This document shows, piece after piece, positions 16,857 through 27,176 of a DNA stretch of 64,000 bases. Where the stretch lies: positions 1 through 64,000 of the forward strand of contig JAFNAS010000008.1 in NCBI GenBank assembly GCA_017860295.1. The letters run 5' to 3'. This DNA comes from Bacteroidota bacterium (lineage in GTDB: Bacteria > Bacteroidota > Bacteroidia > Bacteroidales > Paludibacteraceae). How positions within the stretch are numbered: the stretch's first letter is position 1; each line of letters starts with the position of its first letter. Below the pieces are notes generated by a model that saw nothing but the letters and a program-made list of their open reading frames with translations, did not search any database and was not told the origin of the DNA. The position numbers were made by a program, and so were the translations under genes.

Positions 16857-17930
16857 TTATTTAAGAGATTTTACTTTTATTTTCTGTCCACTTTTCAGTG
16901 TGGCAACGCCATCCGTCACAATTTTCTCTCCACTTGCCAGTCCATCCAATACAACATAGCTCTGACCATCGGGAGTTGCTTTCACCGTAATAGTCTTTTG
17001 TACGACCGAATCGCCGACAACTTTGAATACCAATACTTTGTCCTGCTGACTGAAAGTTGCCTTCTGTGGAATGACCAACGCATTGCTAACTGGCTGAGGG
17101 ATCACCACTTTACCACTTGAACCGCTGCGCAGCAATCCGTGTTTATTCGGAAAAGAGGCTCGGAAATTGACCGATCCCGAAGTTGCATCCACAACTCCAG
17201 ATATGGTTTCAATTCTTCCGGTTTCTTCGTATTCACTACCATCGGAAAGTAATAATTGTACACGTGGCATGTTTCTGATTTTTTCGGCCTGTGTGTTGCC
17301 TTTCAAATCTTTCAGCAGAGTGAGTAACTCTTTTTCGTTGATGGAAAAGTAGGCGATAATGTTCGTGGTATTGGCTACCGAGGTTAGCACCGTAGTGTTG
17401 TTCACCAAACTTCCCTGACGGTAATTGAGGGTTCCCACTATGCCGTTTACCGGACTGGTAACGGTGGTCCATCCCGCCATTGCTTTGGCTTCGTCTAAAG
17501 CCGCTTTGGCAGAGGCCAGCGCATTCTCGTAGGTAGATAGTTTTACTTTACTGTAGATCCCTTTTTCTGCCAACGGACGAATTCGGTCAACATCCAGTTT
17601 CGCCGTATTATAGCTTGCCCGTGCATTCTGAACATTTTGTACGGATGCCGGTGAGTTGATCTTGAAAAGCGGTTGTCCCCGATGTACAATGGAACCTTCG
17701 TCCACGAAGACTTTTTCGATAAATCCGTCGATTCGAGGTTTAATATCGATGTCCTCCTGGCCTTTCAACGTGGCCGGATAGATGCTCTTTAGTTCTACAT
17801 TTTGAGAAGATACGGTTTCTACCGAGTAAGCTTTAATCTGTTCGGGGGCATTGGCTCCGGTTTGCTTGTTGCCACACGAAGAGAGAAATGCAAGAAGCGC
17901 AAAGCTTCCGATCATTAATTTTTTATTCAT
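16857..17930 (-). CDS. RND efflux periplasmic adaptor (AcrA/MexA type), lipoprotein
   Basis: Membrane-fusion protein linking the RND pump to the outer channel. I start it at the ATG at 17930 because this gives a proper lipoprotein signal (MNKKLMIGSFALLAFLSSC, Cys19); an upstream in-frame ATG at 17960 would add ten residues with no clear role. About 357 residues: lipoyl half-motifs DIDIKPRIDGFIEKVFVDEG near 58-77 and VTSPVNGIVGTLNYRQGSLV near 160-180 flank an alpha hairpin, followed by beta-barrel and membrane-proximal domains. It precedes the pump gene by 7 bases. Confidence 0.95.
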   Translation of the reverse strand: MNKKLMIGSFALLAFLSSCGNKQTGANAPEQIKAYSVETVSSQNVELKSIYPATLKGQEDIDIKPRIDGFIEKVFVDEGSIVHRGQPLFKINSPASVQNVQNARASYNTAKLDVDRIRPLAEKGIYSKVKLSTYENALASAKAALDEAKAMAGWTTVTSPVNGIVGTLNYRQGSLVNNTTVLTSVANTTNIIAYFSINEKELLTLLKDLKGNTQAEKIRNMPRVQLLLSDGSEYEETGRIETISGVVDATSGSVNFRASFPNKHGLLRSGSSGKVVIPQPVSNALVIPQKATFSQQDKVLVFKVVGDSVVQKTITVKATPDGQSYVVLDGLASGEKIVTDGVATLKSGQKIKVKSLK

Positions 17931-18000
17931 AAACGATGTGATTTTAAAATGAAAATCCATAAAAATATACCTGTAAATAGATTATAACAAATAGATAAAC

Positions 18001-18615
18001 TTAATTGGAAAGAGACTCTGTCGTTGCTATGCTATTGATAAAACGCTGCATAAACTGCATGAAAAGATCGCGCGGCTTGACGGCATACTTCTCTAAAAAA
18101 GGATGCTCCGACTCTTCGAACTGCATAATCATTCCGATGATTCCGTTCAATAAGCAGACCCAATTGAAAATGATAGAGTCCAACTCGCGACCTTCCTTGC
18201 CAGACACATGGGCAAAAATATCCTTTATCAGGAGGCTTCCCCGTTCTGCCTCCTCATTGGGTATCGGGCGTTCGATGCTAAACATCAACTGATAGAGTTC
18301 CCTGTTTTCGACCGCGAAGTCCCAATGCGCAACGGACAGTGCCAGCAATTGTTTTTTTGCATTCTTACTGGCCACTACATATTCCTGATTTGTTTGGATC
18401 AACTTTTGGAAGCCTTGAATTATAATTTCCCGAATAAGGTCGTCCTTGTTCTGGAAATGGGTATATACAATCGGAGGACTGTATTCGATTGCTTCGGCAA
18501 TTTTGCGGATGGTTACAGCATTCCAACCTTTTGATTTTGCTATGGTTATGGCAGCATTTAAGATGCTGCCACGTATGTTTTTCTGTTCTCTTTTCTTTCG
18601 TTCCAGATGTCCCAT
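18001..18615 (-). CDS. TetR-family repressor of the efflux operon
   Basis: A 204-residue TetR/AcrR regulator. The helix-turn-helix lies in the first 55 residues: AVTIRKIAEAIEYSPPIVYTHFQNKDDL near 37-64 in shortened view is the standard TetR DNA-binding pattern ending in YxHFxxKxxL. The C-terminal ligand domain is diverged as usual. It is the first gene of the operon, 70 bases ahead of the adaptor, and palindromic sequence at 18617-18647 lies immediately before its start codon. Autoregulation and drug-induced derepression are inferred from that arrangement. Confidence 0.93.
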   Translation of the reverse strand: MGHLERKKREQKNIRGSILNAAITIAKSKGWNAVTIRKIAEAIEYSPPIVYTHFQNKDDLIREIIIQGFQKLIQTNQEYVVASKNAKKQLLALSVAHWDFAVENRELYQLMFSIERPIPNEEAERGSLLIKDIFAHVSGKEGRELDSIIFNWVCLLNGIIGMIMQFEESEHPFLEKYAVKPRDLFMQFMQRFINSIATTESLSN

Positions 18616-18616
18616 T

Positions 18617-18647
18617 CTAACGCAGTTAAATTATCTAACATTGTTAG
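18617..18647. promoter_or_regulatory. Putative TetR operator
   Basis: A perfect 13-bp palindrome CTAACATTGTTAG at 18635-18647 and a near-palindrome CTAACGCAGTTAA at 18617-18629 share the half-site CTAAC and are spaced 18 bp centre to centre. They lie between the predicted -7 box and the tetR start codon, where a bound repressor would block transcription. Confidence 0.6.
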
Positions 18648-18648
18648 G

Positions 18649-18679
18649 CAAAGGACGGGATTATTTTTGAATTGGCAAA
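18649..18679 (-). promoter_or_regulatory. Putative promoter of the tetR-efflux operon
   Basis: On the minus strand a -33 TTTG (18676-18679) is followed after 19 bases by GTCCTTTG (18649-18656), a weak match to TAnnTTTG. The spacing fits the Bacteroidota sigma factor. The palindromic operator begins directly after the -7 box. Confidence 0.4.
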
Positions 18680-18852
18680 AGTTGGTGTGCTAAAAAAACT
18701 AATCTATTATTATATTGTAAAATTCAAAGACGTAGAGTAATACTGAAAATGTTTTATTATTATCTTTTTTGCAAAACTGTCGAAAATAGCAAAAATATTT
18801 GGCGGTACAGGCGGTGCATTAGAAAAAAATAATGCGATAAAATAATAGATAA

Positions 18853-21800
18853 CTATTTAGTTAGCAGTAATTTTATTGCAACTCCGAAATCGGTTGTAGA
18901 CATTGGATATGATGTTGATATTAGTGGATTGCTCATTGTGCGATCGTAATAGAATTTGAAATTAATTCTAGAATTAAATACATAATCAGCTGATATTTTT
19001 ATTGTTGCTGTGATGCCTCCGTCAGTGGCCTGTGCAACATCAGAGACTATGTTTCGTAAAAGATACTTTGAATTACGAACTGAAAGGTCACTTTTGAGTG
19101 TTAGGTTGTTTTTAACTTTCGATTGTCTACTTTTGAGTTTCAGAATGACATTGAAATCCTTGATAGTATATCCTAATCCGAAAACCCACTCATTACTTAG
19201 TACTTCTACCAGTTGCGAACTGCTTATGTTTAGGGTCTCTGTGCGTTGTTTTTGAAATTCTAATTTGGTCGATAGACTATTTTTTAATACTGCATCCAGA
19301 CCAATAAGCGGAGCAAACGCTTCGGTAATTGATACTGACGATATATCGTATTGCGAGGATGGAATAGGATTTCCACTGGTTACATCCGGCTTAAAGCCAA
19401 CAACACCGTTACTCACCCAATTGGAATAAGAGCTATACGATGAAATAGTGTATGTGCAGGTGTACGCATGGTTAAGCGTAAATGCTTTGAAGTGGGACGC
19501 AATCAATGGAAATGACGACAGACCATCATACGTAATCCTCCAGTTGGGTAGCGATTGTAAAAGGCTTGGAATAAGACCCAGTTTTCCCGAAGAAACACTC
19601 CGTCCGCTATATGCCGAAAGAAAGGCTGGAATAAGCACGTCGGCAGAGGTCGAACTGATATTGCCGTTGCTAGAGTCGTAAACGGTGCCTGCTAAAGCAG
19701 AACCGGTAAGGAATCCAGAGGAAGGATAACGTTGTCCGGCATACTTTTGCTCGATTAGTTGGGATACTTTTGCCTGATTTGCTTTGAAATTCCGATAGGT
19801 TGCTGATGAGTAGTTGTTGGATGCATTACCGACACCTCTGAAAAATGTGCCTATCGCTATGTAGCTCATGTGAAAACTTCCGGTTGACGTGGTTGGCATT
19901 CCTTCGTACATGAACTCTATTGAATTTTCGTTTGCACTGTACCATTGTTGGGCAAGGTCTATTTTTAAATGGGGCAGAGGTTCTAACGAGAGACGAGCTT
20001 CGAAATTTTTGGTGGTGGCATAGGTGGCTGGGTTAATTACCGTGTCGTTCGTGATCAGCCAACCCTTATTCAATGCTTTATTTATATAGCTTTGGTCGAA
20101 GAATCCGAATGCAAATCCTAATCCCGGAGCGGTGGAGCCTGTGAGGGATGATTGTCCGAACCATTTGCTCGTGCCTGTAAATTCGGGTAAAGTCAGGTTT
20201 TGACTGTACCGATAAGAAAAAGATCCTCTGCGAATCATCATGAGTGTGCGGGCGGCATATTCTATCATACTTTTAGATGTTGTGTTGTTGACAGGAATTT
20301 GCGATGATATGTACACCGTGGTTTTAATAGATTGATTGGAACTTACCGAAATGGTATTGGAATCGATGATTTTATATTGCAGATGAATAGGATTACCAAG
20401 CGTATCAATGGCTGCTAGTGTGAACTTTGTTGTGTTTAGTTTATGAAAGATCTTTTCGGTTTTGTTTTTTGTCAGTGTGAGATTTTGTTTGAAGTTCTTC
20501 TTGATGAAGGAAGTATTTCGACTAACTGAAGCCGATTTTTTTGCTATTTTACTAAGAAATTTTATTTTGTTGTAGAACATTTCGAAGTTGAATTGTGCAT
20601 CGACTTGTGTTTGTGCTGTACTGCTGATCGTGTTACCTACATTTAAATTGGATGCAGTCGTTACTCCCGTTTGCCATTCGTAATTGGCTGTATATTGCAC
20701 TTTTGTATTTATGAAATCCAGATAGGGTAATTTGTTGAGAGGAAGTGTATAGGTGGCGTTGAATACTTGTTGGTATAACAGCGGGCGTCCCAAGTCGGTA
20801 ATGCTCTTTTTGATAGCGTTTTTCCATACTTTATATTCGTCAGGGAACAAATTGGCATCGACCGGGCCATCCGACTCGTCGATTCTTGAGTTGGTGGTTG
20901 ACGAAAAACTAAGGGAGAGGCTTTTGGTCAGATCGAGTTTGAAATCGAATTTTCGGTTCCACAAAAAATCTTTAGAGTAAGATAGCAGGTCATATTTCGA
21001 TTGTGTTGTTCCTGCTTCCAGCGCATCGTAATCTCGTTCTTGCGACTGTGTATAGGTTCGTGTAATGTTGGAATTATATGCGATTAAAGATGGCATCAGG
21101 TTGAGGTTGAAATCACCAATCAGTTTCAGCAACGGAGACTGCAACGTTTTGCTATTTTTGAACGGTTGCCAGGGAGTCGGCGTATTACTATAAGAATAGT
21201 TGAACGTTCCACTATAGTCTTTCGTGTAGCTGTAAACATATTCCGGGCTTTTATCATCGGTTCGGTTGTAGCTAAACGATAAGGAGAAATTGGCCGGATC
21301 GTATAGTTTGGGGTTTTTGCTTCGGATATCCACTTTTGCGTTGGTGATATTGAAACTATTGGTGATGTGGCGTGTCTGGACGAGAGATAAAATCGAATCG
21401 CGTTCGGCTACAGTGGTGCATGTTTTTAGAGCATCGGCCAATAGTTCGTCTTCATCCAATGGGTTGTATTTAGGACGTACTAGTTCGTCAGAATGAGAAA
21501 AATAGAAAGGAATGCTTACATGTGCCTTCTCGGGAAAGAATTTTCCTAATTGTAAATTGGTGGAAAAACTATACTGAAAATCATTGTCGAGGCTTCGTTC
21601 CATCAGAGTTTGTTCAATACTACCGAAGCCAGCTGTGACAAACTTACCATACAGGTTTATCGTACCCAGATCGGATAAGCCTATACTTGCCGTAGCGGTA
21701 CCTGCCCAACCTCCTCCTTCGTTGAAATCGTTAAGAGAGAGTTCATCTACCCAAACTTCTGCTGATTTGACCTCTTGTCCATTATTTCGGATTCCAATCA

Positions 21801-24800
21801 TCATTCCCTGCACATCAGCCAAACTCGGATTTCCGATAATACTAACCTTATTTTTGGGGTATGACGGATCGTAGTAGGAATAAAGGGTGGTCAGTGAAAC
21901 GGTAGAATTGGTATTTCGCTCTGTATTTCTCTGTTTTTTGATTTTTGTAAAGACGGATAAAGCAACATTCAATTCGTTTTCCGATGGCCAAACGAGTAAA
22001 CGATCGGAGGAACTATTTGCATTATAAGTGCCGGCGGCAGTCAGTTTTAATGGAACTTCATATTCATAATAATTATTTGTGTAATCATCACCGAGACGAA
22101 TGAATACCGACAACTCGTAATCTTTCAGATTGGTAATGTCATTGGTAAGCTTTTCGGCATGAGTAAACATGTGCAGATGTTTGTATTGTCGCATGTCGAA
22201 AGAGGTGGCTTTGTATACTGCTCGCGAATCTTTACAAGCCAGATTCTCTGTTTTGAGAGATAGAGATTGTTCGTTTTCCTCTACCGTTTGGAGTTGTGTC
22301 GGATCTACCTGACGGGTTACGCCCGGAGGTAGTACGTAGTTGACCGGAGTTTTCGTAGCATCATCTTCGATGTTGATCGATGAAATAGAGAGTGTGCCTG
22401 TCACCGATGGTGCGCTTGTTGTACTGTACAGTTTTTGTGTATAGGTTCGCCATTCTCCCCGTGTAAGATTAAGAGTGCCGAAGCGTAGAAAAGCAGAGTC
22501 GGAAAAGTTGGTCAGAAACATCCGCATAAAACGAATAGAAGTAAACCCACTGATGGAGCCCACTTTTTTTGTGTATTCACGAATGGGAACTTTAAAGTGA
22601 TACCAGCTGACACTGCTTTTAGAACCGTTAGGCATTGTTACCGTGGGTGTAATTTGATCTATGATATAGTTGCTGCCAACGACCATATCAGTACGGCGGA
22701 GAGATACTTTATATTGATAATAATTTTCATACTTGTTGAGTGTATTATCTTGATTGATATCTTCTACATCTGGAACTGAAGTTGCTGTTGAAGAGTAACT
22801 GGATGAACTGTTGTCATTGGTTGAATTCCCGTCTATTCCATTATATCGTTTATAACGTTCTAATATAGGTGCTTGTTCTGTATCGAAATTGGAATTCCGA
22901 TAGTGTCTGAAGTTATCACCGGCAGGGTCGTTTAAGGGTGAAAACGGATCACTTTGCCATTTGGAAAGAGTAGCGGACGAGACGGTGGCTTTTAGTTCGG
23001 TCAGATAATTTTTGTAGGATGAGTATGCAAACTCATTCGCTGTACTTAGGCCATCCAAACCCACGTCTTGATATTGACGGGAATCGCTGCTGTTGTCGAA
23101 AGCTAAAACGGAAGACTGAGTAGTCGGGACATGCCCCCATACTGTCCGGGTGATATTAGTGGTATCGCCTGTTGCTGAAAGCCCGTTTTCGAAAAATTTT
23201 TTGCCATCTTTGAGAATGTCTTCCGATATGTCACCAAGATTGAAATAGAGATCACCTCCGGTGTTAGTTTTGGCGGTGTCATTCACAAACGGATCCATCA
23301 ACCAGAAATCGATATACTGGATGTTTGCCGTCTCGAAGTTTGTTGTTTCTAGTTTGCGCATAATACCTCCCCATCGGGTTCTAGGTTGTAACAGGGTGCC
23401 GTTAATGTCAACTCCTTTACTGTATGAAGATGGATGGACGTCCAGATTATATGGCCCTTTCTGAGTGGGATAGTAGCTCAGGTTGAGCACCGATAGATAG
23501 CTGGTAGTGCCATAGGTTGACTCTTTGTTCGGGAAAATTTCCTGTTCTAGCACGGGGCGAGTAAGATGATTAGATTGAAGATTTTTATTGGTACGGATAT
23601 AGGATGGAACATTTGATGTTGTTCCTGAAAAGATAGTCTTGTCAATTACAAACCAGTTGACTAAAGCTCTGTTTTTTCCATAATTGATATCATTGGTTAG
23701 AGCTGCTTCGGGAAACAATCCACTGGAAGAGTTATCGGCGGGTGTGCTGGACAGAAACCAGTTGTAAGGATAGCTGATATCGATGCTGGTGGAGGAACTT
23801 TCAAAATCATCTAGATAAACGGTTCCCTGCTTTGTAACTGCACTGGAGTGTCCGGCAATCAGATTGGCAAATTCCGCATTGAGACTCAATGTCACAGGTT
23901 TGGTCAAGTTGAGCATGGGTATTTTATTCATTAGATCGGTCAGCCACATCATTTCCGTTCGATAAGAGGTGTTCAATCCCCAGATGCTGTTGGAGATGGG
24001 ATCGCTACCATAAGCCACTTTTGTTGTAAGAGGTAGTTCTGACAGGTGCATAAATGTGGCTCCTAAGGAAAAATCTTTACTGAAAGCATATTCCAGATGT
24101 GTTCCTACCAGTGTTTTTCGTTGCAGGTCGAACATCGATTGATTCTCCAGTTTGACGCTGATGTCGGTTCCGGCAGCAATGATACTTTGGTTAATAATGG
24201 TTACCGTTCCCATATTATAGTCTACCGTGTAATCCTGATTTTCTACCAGTGTTTGTCCAGCGGCAGTTACTACTACCGATCCGCGGGGAATACTAGTGGC
24301 ATTTAATTGAATCTGGGTGCTCGAAGTTCCTTTATACTGACCAGATAAATAAAATCTATTCTTACTTGCCGATTGTTGTGCCACTGTTTGTGTAGAGTCA
24401 TACATCTCTTGAAAAATATATTTCTTTGCAATGGTGTTGTTGCCGATTTTTCCAGCCAGATAACTGCCAAACGGTTCATTTTGGGGAAAGATAATAAAAC
24501 CTCTGTCCGATAGTGCCGTATATCCTTCCACATAATCGAAAACGCCATCTGAATGAGCCTCATTATGGGAATCAAGCTTATCAACATTCAGAACCTTGAT
24601 TAACGTCTGTCCCTTAATGGATCCCTCATTGATATAGGCAACGTTAATGCCTGTTGAGTCGTTTTCATACATTACGTTCAACTTGAAATTGGTCTTTTGC
24701 ATTTGTGAAGCGCCAAGGCAATAAACATTTTTCATCATTAGCTTCCAAAGAGGAATAGCCGGCGATAGATTGGAGTTTTTTAGTAGCTTGACTGTGAGTG

Positions 24801-26295
24801 TATTGGGCGATGTGATACCGTCAGTCGAGAATTCACCTACCTGATAGGTGGTTCCATTTGCCGTGTACGAATAGGCAATGCCTAGTATTTCGTCTGAATT
24901 TAAGGCGCTTTTTAAAGAAATATATCCCAGTTTCTTGTTTAATATGTATTCGGTTGAGTCGAGTTTGCGGGCACTTTCCACTTGCTCGTAATCGATACCA
25001 CCATTCATGCCGTAGTTATTGTACGTGGATTCCAGTGTTGATGTTGCAGTTTGTATATCTCTGATGCCTAAAGCGGTTACTTCTTTGTAGAGCGAATTGG
25101 CTTTGTTGCAAGGATATTTGACCGAACTACTCACACTCCAATGTGAGTTGGTGAGGTTACTCTGTTCCCCCAAATCAGCAAATGCATTGATGTTACGAGC
25201 CTGTGAATAGTCACTCCGTTTATTGGTAACCCAGACTTCCACTTTGTTGATAATGATGCCTGAAGTAATGTAGGGCAAATTATTCATCCACCGTTCGAAG
25301 TTGTTGCGGAAGTATTGGGAGAGAAAAAAGTGGCGATTGACATCGTAATTGTTGGCGGCTATATTAAATTTAGTGGTTTGAACACCACCTTTGGAACTGA
25401 CAGTTTGGGTTTGCGATTGTTGTTGTGATGCTACGGCTACTACATTTAGTTTTCCGAATTGTAATTCGGTTTTAATTCCGAACAAGGCTGAACTTCCTGT
25501 AATCAGAGAACTATTTAGGGGTAGGCTGACATTACCAACTTCAATTTTTTTTATAATTTCATCACTCTTGCCTGTATATCCCAGTTGAATGGCTTTCTGG
25601 TCATAATCGAATGATGATTCAGAGTTGTAATTCATGTTTAAGTTGACCTTATCTCCAACTTTACCATTAACGTTAAGCTGAATCTTCTCTGTAAAATCAA
25701 ATGCCGGCGAAGGATGTTGTAATTTATACGAATAAGTGGGATTTTGGATCGTTCGACTGGTGACTCCAAAATCCAGTTCGGTAGAGCCTTGTATTTTAAC
25801 TTGTACTCCGCCAGGACCAAACAATTTATCGGCAGGACCCAGACTGAATTTCATATCGGTAAACTTGAATTTGGAATCCTCGTTTCTGATGGTCGAATCG
25901 TTCCGTTGCTTCCAATACGATTGCATTGATGTCCGTAGGGTATAATCTTTGTATTCTTCCTGAGTCATCGAAATTGGTGTCGCAATATCCATGTTGCCTA
26001 CCTTAGTATATATTAGGTAAAGCCCTGATACAGGATCGTAGAATACAGTCGATTTTAGGTTGTTCGGATCTCTTAGATCCATCGGGTATTTATCGTCTGT
26101 GAGTTTGTTCTCCGATCCGGAGTCGGTATGTTTTACAGGGAAATGGAGAGATATTACGTCGTTACTTGTAGTTGTATCCTCTTGAATAATCGCCGACCTG
26201 CCGACAGTGTTGGAATGTTGCTTATCGTTTGTAGGTAAGGCATATAGCCCGATAAAAAGAAGAAATATAAGGGAAAATACATTTTTTTTTATCAC
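18853..26295 (-). CDS. sprA: T9SS outer-membrane translocon protein SprA (Sov)
   Basis: SprA forms the very large beta-barrel through which the type IX secretion system exports proteins carrying a C-terminal sorting domain. The 2480-residue size, a signal peptide (residues 1-20), and beta-rich sequence throughout with Asn/Ser/Tyr-rich strands fit the family. Characteristic segments are PMDLRDPNNLKSTVFYDPVSGLYLIYT-like sequence near 70-95 and the central YPYNWFLSSTPADNS region near 825. The ATG at 26295 is the first in frame and begins the hydrophobic leader. It stands alone between the tetR operon and a gene-free stretch; no other por/gld genes are in the window. Confidence 0.93.
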   Translation of the reverse strand: MIKKNVFSLIFLLFIGLYALPTNDKQHSNTVGRSAIIQEDTTTSNDVISLHFPVKHTDSGSENKLTDDKYPMDLRDPNNLKSTVFYDPVSGLYLIYTKVGNMDIATPISMTQEEYKDYTLRTSMQSYWKQRNDSTIRNEDSKFKFTDMKFSLGPADKLFGPGGVQVKIQGSTELDFGVTSRTIQNPTYSYKLQHPSPAFDFTEKIQLNVNGKVGDKVNLNMNYNSESSFDYDQKAIQLGYTGKSDEIIKKIEVGNVSLPLNSSLITGSSALFGIKTELQFGKLNVVAVASQQQSQTQTVSSKGGVQTTKFNIAANNYDVNRHFFLSQYFRNNFERWMNNLPYITSGIIINKVEVWVTNKRSDYSQARNINAFADLGEQSNLTNSHWSVSSSVKYPCNKANSLYKEVTALGIRDIQTATSTLESTYNNYGMNGGIDYEQVESARKLDSTEYILNKKLGYISLKSALNSDEILGIAYSYTANGTTYQVGEFSTDGITSPNTLTVKLLKNSNLSPAIPLWKLMMKNVYCLGASQMQKTNFKLNVMYENDSTGINVAYINEGSIKGQTLIKVLNVDKLDSHNEAHSDGVFDYVEGYTALSDRGFIIFPQNEPFGSYLAGKIGNNTIAKKYIFQEMYDSTQTVAQQSASKNRFYLSGQYKGTSSTQIQLNATSIPRGSVVVTAAGQTLVENQDYTVDYNMGTVTIINQSIIAAGTDISVKLENQSMFDLQRKTLVGTHLEYAFSKDFSLGATFMHLSELPLTTKVAYGSDPISNSIWGLNTSYRTEMMWLTDLMNKIPMLNLTKPVTLSLNAEFANLIAGHSSAVTKQGTVYLDDFESSSTSIDISYPYNWFLSSTPADNSSSGLFPEAALTNDINYGKNRALVNWFVIDKTIFSGTTSNVPSYIRTNKNLQSNHLTRPVLEQEIFPNKESTYGTTSYLSVLNLSYYPTQKGPYNLDVHPSSYSKGVDINGTLLQPRTRWGGIMRKLETTNFETANIQYIDFWLMDPFVNDTAKTNTGGDLYFNLGDISEDILKDGKKFFENGLSATGDTTNITRTVWGHVPTTQSSVLAFDNSSDSRQYQDVGLDGLSTANEFAYSSYKNYLTELKATVSSATLSKWQSDPFSPLNDPAGDNFRHYRNSNFDTEQAPILERYKRYNGIDGNSTNDNSSSSYSSTATSVPDVEDINQDNTLNKYENYYQYKVSLRRTDMVVGSNYIIDQITPTVTMPNGSKSSVSWYHFKVPIREYTKKVGSISGFTSIRFMRMFLTNFSDSAFLRFGTLNLTRGEWRTYTQKLYSTTSAPSVTGTLSISSINIEDDATKTPVNYVLPPGVTRQVDPTQLQTVEENEQSLSLKTENLACKDSRAVYKATSFDMRQYKHLHMFTHAEKLTNDITNLKDYELSVFIRLGDDYTNNYYEYEVPLKLTAAGTYNANSSSDRLLVWPSENELNVALSVFTKIKKQRNTERNTNSTVSLTTLYSYYDPSYPKNKVSIIGNPSLADVQGMMIGIRNNGQEVKSAEVWVDELSLNDFNEGGGWAGTATASIGLSDLGTINLYGKFVTAGFGSIEQTLMERSLDNDFQYSFSTNLQLGKFFPEKAHVSIPFYFSHSDELVRPKYNPLDEDELLADALKTCTTVAERDSILSLVQTRHITNSFNITNAKVDIRSKNPKLYDPANFSLSFSYNRTDDKSPEYVYSYTKDYSGTFNYSYSNTPTPWQPFKNSKTLQSPLLKLIGDFNLNLMPSLIAYNSNITRTYTQSQERDYDALEAGTTQSKYDLLSYSKDFLWNRKFDFKLDLTKSLSLSFSSTTNSRIDESDGPVDANLFPDEYKVWKNAIKKSITDLGRPLLYQQVFNATYTLPLNKLPYLDFINTKVQYTANYEWQTGVTTASNLNVGNTISSTAQTQVDAQFNFEMFYNKIKFLSKIAKKSASVSRNTSFIKKNFKQNLTLTKNKTEKIFHKLNTTKFTLAAIDTLGNPIHLQYKIIDSNTISVSSNQSIKTTVYISSQIPVNNTTSKSMIEYAARTLMMIRRGSFSYRYSQNLTLPEFTGTSKWFGQSSLTGSTAPGLGFAFGFFDQSYINKALNKGWLITNDTVINPATYATTKNFEARLSLEPLPHLKIDLAQQWYSANENSIEFMYEGMPTTSTGSFHMSYIAIGTFFRGVGNASNNYSSATYRNFKANQAKVSQLIEQKYAGQRYPSSGFLTGSALAGTVYDSSNGNISSTSADVLIPAFLSAYSGRSVSSGKLGLIPSLLQSLPNWRITYDGLSSFPLIASHFKAFTLNHAYTCTYTISSYSSYSNWVSNGVVGFKPDVTSGNPIPSSQYDISSVSITEAFAPLIGLDAVLKNSLSTKLEFQKQRTETLNISSSQLVEVLSNEWVFGLGYTIKDFNVILKLKSRQSKVKNNLTLKSDLSVRNSKYLLRNIVSDVAQATDGGITATIKISADYVFNSRINFKFYYDRTMSNPLISTSYPMSTTDFGVAIKLLLTK

Positions 26296-27126
26296 TATCA
26301 GAATCTGTTTGTCGAGTTGAATGACTGAGTTGTAATATCATCCTGATAATTCTTGTTTATTGCTTTGTGTTAGATGTGTTTCCTGTGGAATACAATCGTA
26401 AATATGAAAAAATGCCCTTACAATAAAATGCAAATACATGTTTCATATATAGACAGAAGCAAGAATCTGAAAATGAAGAAGGATAGTTGCTGTTAAGCTC
26501 CGTAAGTACCCTTTTAGCAATTACAATATTGAAAGTCTGGATGACTTATTAAGATAGGTAAAGTTTTATCAACTCAATAAAGATTTAGATCAGCAATTTT
26601 ACAAACAAAGTTACTTTATGTCGGTACATCGCGGTTAAAAAAGAGACAAACGGGCATAATTTGTCGGCAAAATGTTTAGTCGAGCCATTTTTTCTATTCG
26701 GGAATAGATTTTTTTAGTATTCTATGGGTAACCTACGGCGGAAATATTTTACGGAAAGCTACTAAGTTCCATTTGGAACGGTCTCAGTATGCTGCAAAAG
26801 TAACTAAAGCGGTGAATAATATATATAAAGTGGGTGGTCGTATGCCTGCAAGAATAAACAAGGTGATATTCTGTTGTTTTTCTGGAATTGTGCTACTACT
26901 TATCCAAACGATTCGGTCAATAACCAGATTATGTACGCAATCTTCTGGCAAGGAGCAAAGGCAAAATCAAAGTACAGTTGTCAGGCATTCCTCAGGTACT
27001 TACACAATGGAGTTGTATAAATTAGGTTTGCATCTGGCTAAAAATTCAAAAAAGCATGATTTATGCGAGAGCAATGTCTATATGATTAGTCTGAAAAAGA
27101 GTTGTCGTAGAGGTGTTGTTGAAAAT
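26296..27126. other. Gene-free stretch upstream of sprA
   Basis: About 830 bases, AT-rich, presumably including the sprA promoter. The open frames here are short or of odd composition and I do not call a gene. Around 26728-26800 there are motifs GTAACCTACGGC and GTTCCATTTGGAAC reminiscent of the hairpins in the interspersed repeat copies at 2.5 and 8.5 kb, perhaps a decayed copy. Confidence 0.5.
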
Positions 27127-27164
27127 AAAATAGCACAATCCGTATACGTGGGTTGTGCTATTTT
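27127..27164. terminator. Bidirectional intrinsic terminator
   Basis: A 12-bp stem AAAATAGCACAA (27127-27138) pairs with TTGTGCTATTTT (27153-27164) and T-rich tracts follow in both directions. It lies 12 bases past the stop of the nitroreductase gene. Confidence 0.75.
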
Positions 27165-27176
27165 GTTTTTTTGCAG

